A program made the position numbers and the translations under genes. This document shows positions 32,701-45,600 of a stretch of 64,000 nucleotides of DNA, piece after piece. Source of the stretch: an uncultured Clostridium sp. (GTDB lineage Bacteria > Bacillota > Clostridia > Lachnospirales > Lachnospiraceae); NCBI GenBank assembly GCA_937885015.1, contig CALAAS010000012.1, positions 1-64,000 of the forward strand, given 5' to 3'. Within the stretch, counting starts at the first letter, position 1; the number at the start of each line of letters is the position of its first letter. A model generated the notes under the pieces. The model did not search any database. It worked only from the letters and a program-made list of their open reading frames with translations, and was not told the DNA's origin.

Positions 32701-33579
32701 AAAACAGGAAGACGTTTTTCACCGACTGTAAAGTGGGAGGGAAATGAGGAGAGGAAGATACGTGCTGCGGTGTGGCCGGAAGAGGCCTGGAACCGGGAAC
32801 TGGTGTGGAGCGCCAGTGATGATGCACTTCTGGTAAAAGAAGATGGAACAGTATCTGCGGCGTTGGCCGCAGATTGGATCCGAACCCTGGAGCGGGAAGG
32901 CAGAACAGAGGGACGCCATAGCTGTGTGATTACAGTGAGGACAAAGGACGGAAGCTGCCAGGTGCAGATTCCCGTTACTCTGGTCTGTCGGGTGTCAGAT
33001 CAGACCTATTCGGGGGGAGGCGGTTCATCGGGAGGATCATCAGGAGGATCTTCAGGAGGAGGCAGCTCTTCGGGAGGCAGTTCACCGGGAAGCGGTCCGG
33101 CATCAGCATCCGGTCCGGCGTCGGCAAGGACAGAAGGGCCGGCAGCTCCGGGAAGTATGCAGGGAATATGGGAGGAACGGGAAAATGGGCGATGGCGTTT
33201 TTGGTATGGGAACGATTTTCTTTCCAATCAGTGGGCCTATATTCATAATCCGTATGCCAATGGATCGGCCGGTCAGGAGTCATCTTCCTGGTTTCGTTTT
33301 GACAAAGAAGGGTATCTGGTAACTGGATGGTATACAGATACAGATGGAAAGCAGTATTTTTTGTGGCCGTTTTCTGATGGAACGAAAGGGAGAATGGTAA
33401 CAGGATGGCAGTGGATTGCCGGGGAAGATGGTCTGCTTCGACGTTATTATTTCCATGAAATATCGGACGGAACCAGGGGGCGGCTTTACCGGGATGAGAA
33501 GACGCCGGACGGAAATCTGGTAAACGAACAGGGGGAGTGGGTGTCTGATGGCCGTGTGCAGGTAAAGCAGTTGCTGTAG
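29764..33579 (+). CDS. Large secreted surface protein: GLUG repeats, Ig-like domains, cell-wall-binding repeats
   Basis: A 1271-residue exported protein. The signal peptide contains WMAVLVLMSLLMTGVGSAPA, ending AWA. Residues about 160-420 hold GLUG-type repeats (SVGGMVGTVEG, FAGGIAGKAAA, AVGGIVGLQN, TGGMVGQRIAG). From about 630 to 1080 there are bacterial Ig-like domains (for example SLNPQKVKFSV and LVWSASDDALL). A Gly/Ser linker (GGSSGGSSGGSSGGGSSSGG, about residue 1085) leads to choline-binding-like cell-wall repeats (WFRFDKEGYLVTGWYTDTDG). The start at 29764 follows AAGGAGG; the frame opens upstream without an RBS. Probably a wall-associated adhesin or scaffold made with its neighbours. 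Confidence 0.82.
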   Translation: MRKMAEWNRQRKREYGKKHIKAGKPWMAVLVLMSLLMTGVGSAPAWAGNYVFVDQEEGKRGTGAGWATESEIRLATGSEARRAEMAATPSELRADGLITPSLGDLWEGWDADFSFLDGSQGFGTKERPFQIRTKEQLMGLSQLTAMGMSADPGSPITVGDYSEAWFELAADLDLGGMDWIPMGYYCDSSEFDGEVDHPFTAHFNGRGRTISNFRLNREQWPCVGFFGELSGAEVKNLCLEPGKTVTGKNSVGILAGVSRDSRIFNCTVKGNVEGDGSVGGMVGTVEGTDKTASVIENGTALVTVRVHSGSERFAGGIAGKAAASSLVDCRVETGDNRISRIQGEDAAVGGIVGLQNDTDLYNLYVSGTIGGPGSRKTGGMVGQRIAGDLKVARFEGNIGQSGTGISGYRGTFIGYRAESDYFRYGEDVAWLFADTESKIAANVCGSQIPDDNLYTYEDHIGYSHGGDVFFSLVQGGVSRESEEIFYCEELENGILKILDEELGGVTDWEANGYELDHFAPNDAGRPARGYLVTIPQVDTVSNGLHYYDVAALEARGSGAYDRTIDREHRRAVAAGRTVTVSTAPRNTGNSRFQMKGVPVYTEKGKKRDTVYVKGGEYTFVMPQENTEVSAVYEKVAVRVSLNPQKVKFSVVEERTGDRRNPVKVTRVMDQNGRLIARYINGELEKGTEVQPVRVEAVVDTNNDVEDASVLWSVDDPDLIELLANEDEDSQGYTRQSASIRLNLSSSFITDLVQKLEREQAEGGFAQAIPDTIYGAGHQNGGVAILTAKTRPSASFEGKPCTGNARIEVTFRILDKTYVAGSRAELDKGALAFTVMRRLTGNRKNPQEQISVTGPQTLTASFTPDFFDKKEISWHVSDEAVISLSGKEKDALVSAVSDAKWIQDLIRADTGHHAGRPYEPQTSSGNRTVQVTVIGEDMLGNRCQASCPVTVYFETKDESRIYAERIAAEPEKLLFDLKLTKTGRRFSPTVKWEGNEERKIRAAVWPEEAWNRELVWSASDDALLVKEDGTVSAALAADWIRTLEREGRTEGRHSCVITVRTKDGSCQVQIPVTLVCRVSDQTYSGGGGSSGGSSGGSSGGGSSSGGSSPGSGPASASGPASARTEGPAAPGSMQGIWEERENGRWRFWYGNDFLSNQWAYIHNPYANGSAGQESSSWFRFDKEGYLVTGWYTDTDGKQYFLWPFSDGTKGRMVTGWQWIAGEDGLLRRYYFHEISDGTRGRLYRDEKTPDGNLVNEQGEWVSDGRVQVKQLL

Positions 33580-33613
33580 GATGAGGAAAATCTGAGAAAA
33601 GAGGGGTGTGCGG

Positions 33614-36600
33614 ATGAAACAGGGAAGGACAGGATACGGAACGATGCAGATATGGATAAGAGAAATAGTAAAAAGAGGGGCAGCCTGTGGCATGGCAGCC
33701 GTTCTGGGACTGATGACGGCAATTCCCTGGCTTCCGCCATTCACGGTTCACGCAGCAGATGGCTCTGGTCGTCGGACGATCCTGACTTCCGCCTACGGTG
33801 ATACGGATCTGGGGCATAAGCTGTATTGTATTGATCGTGGCGGACTGGCCTTGTGGGGAATTGCCGATGACGGGGACGTATATGAATGTCATCGCCCATC
33901 CGAGGCCTCCGTACCTCTTTCGGAAATGGAAAAACGCTATGTGTTCTGGGCAATGGTAACACAGAAAGCGGCAATGGGGGATGATAAGGCCGGAAGAGTC
34001 ATGGAATGTGCCAACGCAGGGGCCCAGGCAAAAGGGTGGCCTGTGATAGATTCGAGAGTCAGTGAGGAGGATCTGAAAGAGCTGATTTATCTGTCATCCA
34101 CCAGAGCCAGATATCCCTGGCTGGAATTTGTGGCCGGGCACAGCGAGTCGTATATGGAAATGGGAGGTCTGATCGGAACTGGAAATTCCACCGTGGGAGG
34201 GAAGAACATACCGGAGATTCTTTCCGGAGCGTTGACAGTTTCCTCTGCTTTGAAGGTAAACGGGGATACAGGGATTCTTTCCTTTGACCCGTCTGGAGCG
34301 GATGCAGAGTTTATAAGAACTGTGCCGATGGAGTTTTCTACGGATGGAGGAGTTACGTACAGTGCAGGCACGCCGGAGGGATGGAGTATCCTGAAAACGG
34401 ATACGGAGATCCATTTTACAGCGACAGTCCAACGTCCTCCATCCGTACTGATTCGGTTTGGGACAGAGGGAACTCCGTATGAATCCGGCGGCGGGAGCGG
34501 TAAGACGGAGAAAGAGGTTCTGGACTCCTGCCTGGAAATCTGGGAGTGCGTGGACTGTTCTGGAAATCACAGAGGAGGAACTCCGCCTTCCAGTCCGGTA
34601 TGGGAGCATCAGCGGATGGTATGGTTGGAGGTGGAGAGCTGTTCGGCCAACTATTATGCAATGCTTGGCGGTCAGCCGGCAGGTCCGGCGGCCGATGGGC
34701 AGCTGGCGTTTCAGATTTACCGGCATGAAGAAGAATTTAAGTCCCACTATAATGTTCAGCTTGAAAAGTATGACTATGAGACGGGAAAACCGCTGGAAGG
34801 GGCACGATTTGCCCTTTTGGAGCGGTTTGACGATCAGGAGGCCGTTGACCGGGAGCGGGACGGGGGGGAGACACTGTATGAAGGCGGTGCTCCCTATGCC
34901 GGCGGCTATAAGGACAAACCGGCTGTCTGGGATGGATTTCGTCAGGTGGCGAGCCTGGTTACAGATGAGAGCGGTCACATTGCCAGAACGGTTATCCATG
35001 GATACCGGTATGATAAGACATTTTGCAATGGTCATCCGGCACCGCAGTTTGTTCCGGTTCCAGAGCCGGAAGAGGACGAGGAGACGGGGGAGATCCTCAA
35101 TGAGGATGAAATAGAGGAAGCAAGAAGCCGCAACCGTCAGCTGGCAGAAACCTGGATGGCCTGTCGGGAGGATTGTGACCGGAAGGCGGAAGGTGATTTT
35201 TCCGGTGTTCATTTTCACTGGATTATGGAGCAGGTATTTCAGGGGAAAATTGAAGAAATTTCCCATTCTGGCGGAGAAGAAGGAGAAATACCGGATGGAG
35301 GGGAGCAGTCTGATCCGGGCGGAGAAGTTTCCTTCCAAAAATCCGGCTGTCAGGCGGATTGTGAGGCGACATATAAAAAATTTATTTCCATGAAATACAG
35401 TTATACGTTTCGGGAATTTCAGGCCCGGGATGGCTATATTCTTCATGGGAACCATCCGGATGATCTGCCGGTAGAGGTTATTGTGACAGATGCTTCGGAA
35501 AACGGGGCCCATGGACGGTTTGCTGGAGAATACAGCGAGAATGTGATACAGGGAAAAGGGGGGTCAGGCGCAGAGATTTCTGACCACGCATTGCCGAGGA
35601 CGCAGGCTGCTGCCGGGGTGTTTGGAACGCGGGAAACCGCCACGCCATCGATGGCAAATCCCCCTTCCTTTGTGTTTTGGGATGAGGAGGAGGCAACGCC
35701 TGGCCAGCTGGAGGAAGCAGAAAAGGCCTCTCCTTCAGAACTTTCCATTTCCTGGAGCCTTCCTTCCAGGCAATTGCGAAATCCAGAGGTTCTCTCTGCT
35801 GTATATGACGGTGGAGACCTTTTTCTTCCGGCCTATGAGGCAGCGCTTGGTGCTGCCAGTGTGGGAAGGGAGATAGAGCCGGGAGAGAGCGGCCGGTACA
35901 GTCACTGCGGCAATGCAGACGGTGAGGGAGATTCTTTTCGTGTATACGATCATCGAACCGAGGGAGAGATTCATATCAATAAAAGAGACATGGAGCTTTT
36001 GATGGGTGAGCGGGAAAAGGGGAGTTCTTACGGGGAGGCCCAGGGCGATGCCACGCTGGAGGGAGCGGTATATGGCCTGTTTGCTGCGGAAGATCTGACA
36101 CATCCGGACGGAAAAACAGGTATTGTATATCGGGCAAATCAGCTGACATCGATAGCAGCGACAGACCGGGACGGGAATGCGTCATTTTTAGCTTATACGG
36201 AGGCACCGGGGCGGACTTATGATTACAAAAAGGGGGAGATTGTGGATACCGGGGACGGATGGGGGCAAAAAGCACCTGGAAATTTGTATTGTGAGGAAAC
36301 GTATCCGGATGATTATACGGGAGACGGAAAATATCACAGATCTTATTATAACAGCAGGAGTGAAAACGGAAATGATTGGATTGGACGGCCGCTTCTTTTG
36401 GGGAGTTATTATATAAAAGAGCTCAGCCGGTCGGAGGGATATGAGCTTTCGGTGGGAAATCGGAAGCAGGAACTGACAAACCGGGGGCAGTTTTTGGACA
36501 GCGGCGTGCCGGAGGGAGGACGGGGATATGCCAGGATTGCTGCGCCGTTTATGGCAGAGGAACAGACAGAGGAGGAGGGGGAAGGCGCACGTGGCAATGA

Positions 36601-39600
36601 ATTGTTTTTTGCCTCCGCATCAATGGATACGGAAAACCAGCAGTATGACGTGGTACTGCGCGGTCTTCCGGAGGGCGTGCGGGTATATCGGAAGGAAACG
36701 GGCGTCCGGGAGGAGCAGATTACGGTTGGAACCGGGGTTTATGAAGCGGTGCCTGTGATGGATGCTCAGGGGAACCCGGTATATGTCAGAGCGGAGCGGG
36801 ATGGGCAGTATCCAAGATATGAAGCGGACGGGAGTCCTGCCATGCGGGAAACTCCAGCTGTCTGTGCCGCCGGGGCCTTTCGCCAGGTGGCTGTCCGGGA
36901 GTTGGATGAAGACCTGGTCTCAGCTGTGTTGTTCCGGGCGGAGCCAGGAATGACAGAGGAGGAAAATGAAGCCATGTTGAAGGCACCGTATGGAATAGAT
37001 ACCTATCTGTTTGTCAAGGCAAAAACAGAGGCGGCTCTTCGCAGGAACAGAAAAGCAACGCCGGGACGAAAAGAAGCGGAAGGGATTTTATATTCCAGTT
37101 TGGAAGAGGGAATATTTGACCGGGGAATCCGGGCTGATGCGGAGGAACAGACTGGAAAAACAGCGGGAGAGGATGGGGGAGGAACCATATTTGGAGCGCC
37201 GGTTCAGGAAATAGAGGTGAAAAAAAACGGAGTGGGAGGAGGTCCGATCACAGCAGGCGAGGCAGTCGTTGCCATTTTGGATTTTTACAATCAAAACCCG
37301 TTTTACAGCTATGGAGGCGTAGATGGCTGGAGAGAGACGCAGGATTCCTATGTGTTTTTGGTCTATGCCAGTGTGGCCGGCAATCCGGAAAATTTTATGG
37401 TTTTGGGAAGTGATCCAGAAACAGACAGTGTAATTTACCATCGGGTTTCGTGGATCCCGGAGCGTACCTCTGAATCCCCCAGATATATATATGCTGCATA
37501 TTCCAATAAGGAAGACGCCGGGGCATTTGGAACCTATGGACAGTACCGGCAAGGGCAGAGCGGCTCTTCGGTCCTGGCGGATGCCGTTCTTGTGCCGGAT
37601 GCGGAGGCAGACGGGGATGGGAAGCTGATTTCGCGTATGAGGAAGGAGAATGTCTACTATGAGCCTGGCGAAATTGTATGCGCTCCGGACGGGCATCCTC
37701 TGCAGGCCGTTGAATACCGGGAAAAAACGGAAACAGTTATGCAGAAGGCGGAGCAGGTCAGATGGTGTGAGGTGCCGGTGGTGCGAAAGCCGGACGGAAC
37801 CTATGTGATCCGCGTCAGGGCATCGTATACAGACGGGTTTGGCATATCTCATTCCAATGCAGGCAGGGAACAGGTCATAGAGTGGAAAGCAGTTTTAAAG
37901 GAACCCTTTGTTTCCCTGTCTCCAGAGGAGGCAGACAGCCTTGGCAATGGGTTCCCAGCCGGCCATCCCATGAACAGCGCCAGCTACTGGACCCGAGTAA
38001 GGAATGCCAGAGCTCAAGCCTTTCTGGATTGGAATCGTCAAAGCCTGGAGGGAGAGAATACATATATCAGAACGGTATGTTTGGAGTATCCCGGCCAGGA
38101 GGGTTGCTTTCAGGACGGCAGCACCCGAAATCAGCCGATTGGCGTGGAGGAACGGATTATTCGACAGAGGGTTCGGGTAATCAAGGATATTGCCAGAACG
38201 GAACAGGGACAGTATGAGAATAATACGCAGGCAGAGAGCGGGCACCAGGATTCCTTTACACTGGGAAATGGAAGTCTGGAAAATGCGGCGGCGGCCATTC
38301 CCAATTTCAGATTTAAGTTGTACTTAAAATCGAACCTGGAACGCCTTTATCGGGACGAAAAGGGAGAAATCTGCTGGGTCAGCCGGATCGGAGAGGAGAC
38401 GGATGCAGAAGTGTGGAAGGCAGGTATGCCGGATCTGGATGAGCGATATGCGCCAGTCTGGAAGTTTTATACCAAAGTCCCGCATCATTCCTGGTCAGAG
38501 ACCAGCGGAGCTGTCAATAACAATGTGTGGAAGGAAGCGGCGGCAGCCAATGGAGAACTGTATTCTCGTGGTGCGGATGGATTCTTAAAGGATGAAAGAA
38601 ATGGCGGGTATACAAGGCTTCTGGAGGAGATTCCTTCCGGGACGGAAGGGGAAGATTCCGGTTCCCGGGAGCCGGTCTGGAATTATGCAAAATTTTTTGA
38701 TGCCATTGCGGTGGCCAATCGGGATAAATGGGACCGGAGAGATCCGTTAAGCACCTCCTTTAAACCGCTGGTGCCCCAGTCATCGGAAACAGCCAGGGAA
38801 AATGCCAGGCGGTCGGATGCAGTCCGGCAGTTTGCAGTTACCTGGTATCTGAAGGAGGAGGTAAAAAAGAAAACGGAAAAAAATGAAGCTGGAAATCGTC
38901 AGCCTTTGGGCGGGAGCGCGGCGTATCAGGAGGAAGTGTATGACAGGGCGCTTTATGCAGCTATTTTAAAGGCAGAGGATTACCTGAAACCATTTTTTGA
39001 CCGGGATCTGGATGAACTCTATGCCATTGCCTGGGACAGCGCGCCCGAAGGAGGCCGGGACGGAGACGTTACGACATTGTCTGCGGATACGAGGAAGGAG
39101 GCGGAAAACGCTGCGGAGCCGGAAGTTTTTTGTGAGGGGATTTCACGGTATCTTCCCTATGGAACGTACGTGGCAGTGGAGCAGCAGCCCTACTGCAGCG
39201 CATGGGGGGATTTTGAAAACCGCCATTATGAGGTGGATGAACCAAGGGAAGTGCTGGTGCCGTTTGCATCAGAAAAATCAGGGGAGCCTGCCCGGGAATT
39301 TTTCTATGATGCCTCTGCCTTGCCGAACGAGATGGCAGAGCGCTATGAAATCCGGATGAATGAGGAATGGGAAGAGATGGGAGGGGAGGACAGACGGTGC
39401 CACGTAATACGTGCCCATAATCGGGATGGTGATTTCGAAATTTATAAGTACGGCCTTTCTTTTTCCCATCGGACAGGCACCATCGACTATCCGGGCGGGC
39501 ATCGGGAATATGCCGGCTTTTTGCCGGTTCAAGAACCCTTTGATCCGTATAAAGATCTGTACAGCAGGGAAAATGAAAAATGCCGCTATCCGGCCAATTT

Positions 39601-42600
39601 ACGTGTCGGTCAGTATTACTGGTATGGTTCCCTGGCAGAGATGAAAAGGAAGGCGGGGGGAAGGCAGACAATTACGGGAAGCCTGACAGGGGTAGATGGC
39701 CGATATTTTTCTGCGCTGGTTCCAAATTCTCTGATTGGGGAGAGGGAGGTATCCTGCGTGTCATTTCGGAACCGGCTTTACAGTACCGTAATTCGGGTTG
39801 AAAAGCTGGATGCGGAGACGGGGGAGAACATTCTCCATGATGGTGCAGTGTTTGCCATATACAGTGCTCTTCGCAAGGATGGTGAGAACAGCGGCGGCGA
39901 GGCACGATTTTATAAGGCAGATACATCGGTAACCGGAAGTCGGGAATTTTTGGAGGCCATGGGGGCCAGAGAAATAAGGCCGGTTTCAGAAATGGAGTGG
40001 TTTCCGTCAAGATATCCGTGGCGTCCTCCCTATGAGGGCCTGTATACGGGAATTATTCCGGCTGGGACGCCTATGGCGTTGGAAAAAGAGCCAGTGTGGA
40101 TGAAAGATGAAACAGGAGTTTGCACCGGTGTGTTCCGGGCATACAGTACTCTGCGGGACAACGGGGGAAATCCGGAGCGGCAGCAGACCGGCTATCTGGA
40201 GACACCGGAGCCGCTGGGGGCTGGCGTGTATGTGCTTTGTGAGCTGGATGCGCCGGCCGGTTATGTGAAAAGCCGTCCTGTTGCAGTGGAGGTCTATTCA
40301 GATGAGGTAATGTATTATCAGAACGGAATGGAGGAACGGCGCGTTCGAGCTGTGGACTATGGAGACTTGTCCCGGGTGTATGTGACAGATATGCCCATAT
40401 GCCTTTCGGTTCGCAAGGTAAAACAGGATGATAAGACAATTTCCTTTGAGATGAACGAAAGAAGGGAAGGAAGTTTGACAGAGTTGGCAGCAGCCTGGGG
40501 ACTGGAAAACCTGGAACTGGCCTGGAATGATTCCGGTACATATCTGGGGTACGGATGGCCCAGAGGGTTTCTGGATTATCTGCAGGCGAGAAAAGAAGCG
40601 GGGGAGGAGATAGAGATTCTTTACGAAGATGGGATATTTACGGGAAAGGCAATTCTAAGCCGGACACCGGATACGGCGGATGATGAAAACCGGTTTCTTC
40701 CAGGGGCAGTTATGACACTGTATGATGCGATTCCGATAATTCCAAATGGAGATATAAAGGACAAAGCTTTTTCCGGCGTGAATGTTGTGAGAGATTCTTT
40801 TGGAAATGTGACCCGTATGTATGTGCAGAAAGGGTATGCGGGAAGGCAGACCATTTTTGTGCGGGAAAAAGAGGGAGAATTGCCTGAATACCAGAGATAC
40901 CATCTGGACGATGCCGTAAACGATCGCGGAAGAGGAAACTGGATTTCCAGGACTGTGGAGCGGGAGGATACGGATATTCTGTTTTACGATCTGGGGGATC
41001 TGGAGGTTTTTCAAAAGATTGGCGGACGAAGGATGGCTTTTGACAGGGAAGGAAACCAGATTACTCCCAGGGATGGCATGTCTGTATTTGCGCAGAAGGG
41101 AGGACGGGCATTTCTGGAAATACAGTGTCAGGAATATGAAAACCTTCACTACAGTGAAAAGGAAAGGCAATTTGAGCAGGTTCCGGAAAAGACAGAGATA
41201 TACCATCTGGATGAAAATGGAAACCGGGATGCCTGCGTGGATCCCTATACGGGAATGGCGTATACAGTGGAGGAAAAGACTGGAAAGCGATTGGTATGGC
41301 CGGTCACAATTTCACGGGATTCCTATGGAAATGTAATTTCACGGGAGAAAATAAAGACGGGGCGCATTGCTTCCGTTCATGCGGATACAGAAAAGGAATA
41401 TACCATAGGAACCTTTGATGGGAACCGGCTTTTGCCGCAGTTGAATCCGATTGTGTCTGAAAATGGTCTTCCGGAGTATTACCAGAGATCCCGTCTTCTT
41501 TATCGGAAGGGAACCCCGGTTTACGATCGGGATGGAGATTATGTGCGCTATCGGTACACGGATCTTTTGAGAAACTATAATCAGAATGCCTGGGAGATGC
41601 AGGACACAGAAGGACTGTCAGATATCGGGGCCAGTCCGGAAAAACCTGGCGATGATGTGCCTCTGTATCACCGCCAGGGAGAAAGTTTTCTGATGGAAAA
41701 TACCTGGGTTACCGGCGAAGCATTTCCAAATGATCCATTTCAAACGGAGAAGACGGCAGGTCAGGAAGACAGGCTGAAACGCATTCCGGCGGGAAATTAT
41801 ATCCTGGAGGAGATAAAGACGCCTTCCGGGTATGCGCCCTGCCTCCCCCAGGGAATTTCGGTAAAAGAGGACTGCAGTCTGCAGACGGTGCGAGCAGTAA
41901 ACAGGCCGATTACGGCTGTTTTTGAAAAGCTGGATGCTCCGGAAACGTATAAACGGCAGATTCTTGACCGGGATGGAATTTTGGGAGAAGATACCCCAAG
42001 GATGCGGATGGAGGGAAAAGGCAGCTATACGTACAGGAGTCTGCCAGGGACAGAACTCTGTCTGTTCCGGGCCAGGAGGGTGCCTTCTTTGGACCGGGAA
42101 AAATATCCCAAAGGTTATTATCTGGAAAAGAGAGAGAGGGATCCGGCCTCCTGGAACGTTTTTGGGGAAAACAACGAGGAGAAGACTGTGACAGCCAGAT
42201 GGACGGTGGGAGATACTCCCGAATTTTTGGAGGGAATTCCGGCAGGGGATTATATTCTGGAAGAGACAAAGACACTTCCCGGGTACCTTCCGGAATCCAT
42301 AGAGGTGGAGATCAGTCCACGGACAGAGCTTCAGAGAGTAACAGTTCCCAATGATCATATTAAGGTGGAGATTAGTAAATATGAGGAAAAGAATGGAAAA
42401 AAGGTTCCTATTTCCAATGAAAATGCAGCCATATTGGCGCTTTACCGAGCAAAGACAGACAGTCAGGAAGGCGGGCCGGATCAGGCAGAGCACTTGTCCT
42501 ATGACGAATCCGATAAGGTGGCAGAATGGAAAACGGAGGATGCCATAGCTTACAGTAGGGGGCCGGACAGCTTTGCCGTCCGTTATCAAGAGCTGTTTCA

Positions 42601-45600
42601 GACGTACGGTCCGGCCTTTGGGATGGTTTCGTGGACGGGAGACCGCGGCATGGACTGCAGGGCCAGAAAGGAGGAAGAGCAGGCGACAGAAAGAGGCGAG
42701 TCGGTGCGTCAGCTTTGGGATCTGGGAAATGGCAGCATGGCCCTGGTTCAGGTTACAAGAAATCGCCTGCAGGAAGGAACATTTGGGTGGGAATTTGATT
42801 TTAAGTTTAATTACAAAATAGAACACGGGGTAATTTCCTATGACACGCCGGAGGGGCGTCACCGCCTGGACTGTCTTCCTCTGACAGATGGGAAAAAGGG
42901 GTATTACGTTTTGGTAGAAATAAAAACTCCAGCTGGATACAGGACAGCGGCTCCAAAGGCAGTTGTAATAGAGGAGACGGCAGATATCCAGCTGTATGGT
43001 ATGAAAAATGAAACCAGGTATGTGTATTTTGATAAACGTGCCATTGGCGGAGAGGTGGAAGGCAGTACTTCTCCCCAGGTAGCCGGAGCAGTTCTGGTTG
43101 TTTACAGGGCTGCGAAAGGAGGCGTTCTTTTAAAGAAACCGGAGTATGAGATAGACCGGTGGGTTTCCGGGGAAGACGGTGTCTATACCGAAGCGGACCG
43201 GAAAGAAGGATTGATTCCGCCAGGAGCTGCAGAAGGCGATCTGCGGTATCATCGAATTTCTCCTATGGCGGATGGGATTTATTACCTGACTGAAGAAACA
43301 GCGCCGGCTGGTTTTATTCCCATGGATCCTCTGCGGTTTGAAGTGCATGCAGGTTCGCCGGACGTGGTGACGGCTGAAAATTACATGAAAAAGGGAATCA
43401 TCCGGATTGAAAAAAAGGATGCCCTGCAGGCAGAAAAAAAGCTTTCTGGAGCTGTATTCAATGGAAGAATCAAGGAAACGGGAGAAGTATTTTCTATTGT
43501 TACGGATCAGGAGGGCATGGGAGAGAGCAGGCCTTTGAAGACGGGCAAAACAGACAGGGGAGGACGATGGGTTCCGTATCATTTTGAAATCCGGGAGACG
43601 GTGCCTCCAGACGGTTATCAGACTTCTCTGGAGATTTTGACCGGCGTGTTTTCTGAGCAGGAGAAGCAAGAACTGGAAGTTGTGTTTTCGGTGTCTGACA
43701 TGCCAACCCGGATCTGGATTGACAAGATTAACTTTGAGACAGGAATGTTGGTAAAGGGTGCGAAGCTTTGTGTGAGAGAAGCTGTCCTTGCAGAAGGCGT
43801 CTATCGGCCTGGAGGAAGTGTGGAAGCCTGGGAAAGCACAGGGCGAGCACATCTGTTGGAAGGGGTTCTCATGGCGGGTCATACTTATTTTCTGATAGAA
43901 GAAGAGGCTCCGGAAGGTTATGGACTTTGCCCGCCAAAACTGTTTACCATATCTGACGATGGAAGGCGGATCAGCGGTGTTTCCGACAGTCGGATGGCCG
44001 TTTCGGTTGAGAAGGCTGCTGGAATGACGGATGCGGTAAGAGAGATGAATATTCAGGGACGGAAAGCGCTGCGGATTTTTGGAAACCTTCGGGATACTGT
44101 GACAGGCCGGAACTTCCGGGTTTCTGGAAACGACCCGTATGTGCGGGAAGAAGATGGATTTAAGGAAGGGAGGGTGTACGAGCTTACGCAGACGGTGGTA
44201 TTCAGCGATGGACAGGAAGAGACGGTAGAACGTCTTCGATTTCCATTGATATGGGAAAATAAAGAAGGGGAAACCGGAACAGGACGCTGCAGGCTTCCTC
44301 TGTATGATCTGGGCCAAACCTGCCTGGAGCTGGAGGAACGAACCCGCGGTAAGCTTGAGGCCTGGGAGGTGTGCAATACACCCGGGAACGGATATGGACA
44401 TACCATTTTGAATCCTGAATATGAGCGCCCATTTCGTCTGCAGGTAGCCTCATTAAACGGGGCAGGAGGAAGTGCGCTGCGTCCTGGGGCAGTGGTTATA
44501 TATGAAATTTTTTGCCGCGCAGAGGAAGATGTGAAATCAGGCCAGCAGATTCAAATAGAACTGGACGGCCAGCTTGCTTTTATGCCGGCGAATTCCACAG
44601 AAGGCGGAACCTGGAAACAGGAAGAGACAGGTGGGAAAAGTCAAGTTACCTACGAGTTGAAAGGGATGAAAAAAGGAGAGAAAAGGATATTTTCCATTGC
44701 AGCGGCGGTTCATCCGAAGGCATCCGGGGAAGTGCGTGTAATGGCTTTTTGGGAAAAAGAACAGCCAAATCGTCTGGAGGCGGTAAATCCGGTGGCAGGC
44801 GGAGGGACTTTGACCATTGCTTCCGGCATAATGGGAACAGCAGAACGGGAGCTTAAAAAGCTGCCAGTCACATATCAGATTAAGCTGATTGGCCGGGATG
44901 GAACTGAGCTTCCGGGAAAAGTGGCCTACAGGGGAACGGGAGATCGACGCGGTTTTATAAAAAGCGGTGAGTCCATAATAGTCTCCGGCGGGGACTATGT
45001 GACATTAAACGGTCTTCCCTGGGGGACTGAATACCGGGTAACTGCTCATATTCCGGAAACGGATGGCCTGGAAACAGCATTTCGAGATACAGAGGGTGTC
45101 ATAGGCAAAGAGGGTAAAACTGCGCTCTGGGAACTTCGCAAAAATGATCCCGCCATCCGGGATCGGTTCAGAAAGGGAGAACATTACTGTCTGAAAGAGC
45201 AAGTGGAGTTGTGGCTGGATGGAAACAGCCTTCTGTACTCTACGGGAGCTTTGTCCTTTTCTTTGAATGACGAGGCGGCGGTTGCTGGAATTGGGATGGA
45301 AAATCGCCCGTCCCGCACGGTGTTTCGAAAAACAGATTTGGCGGGAAAGGAGCTTCCCAGAGCAGAGATGACGATTCGAGATTCAGCTGGAGAGGTGGTG
45401 GAACGATGGATTTCCGGACTGGAGGATCATGAGATTACAGCCAGGCTAATTCCCGGGGAAATCTATACCCTGACAGAAGAGTATGCGCCGGATGGCTGGG
45501 CATATGCGGAGGCAATCTCCTTTACTGTTTCGCCGGACGGAGCGGTGGACAGGGTCTGGATGAAGGACAGTCCGACTCAGGTCACCATAACAAAACGGGA

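Noticed and set aside
33006..33227. A minus-strand frame opposite the Gly/Ser linker giving a Pro/Asp-rich peptide
   Set aside because: It is the antisense of a Gly/Ser repeat, an expected composition artefact.
33608..33613. GTG start of the giant adhesin at 33608
   Set aside because: It leaves almost no spacing from the GAGGGG site; ATG at 33614 fits better.
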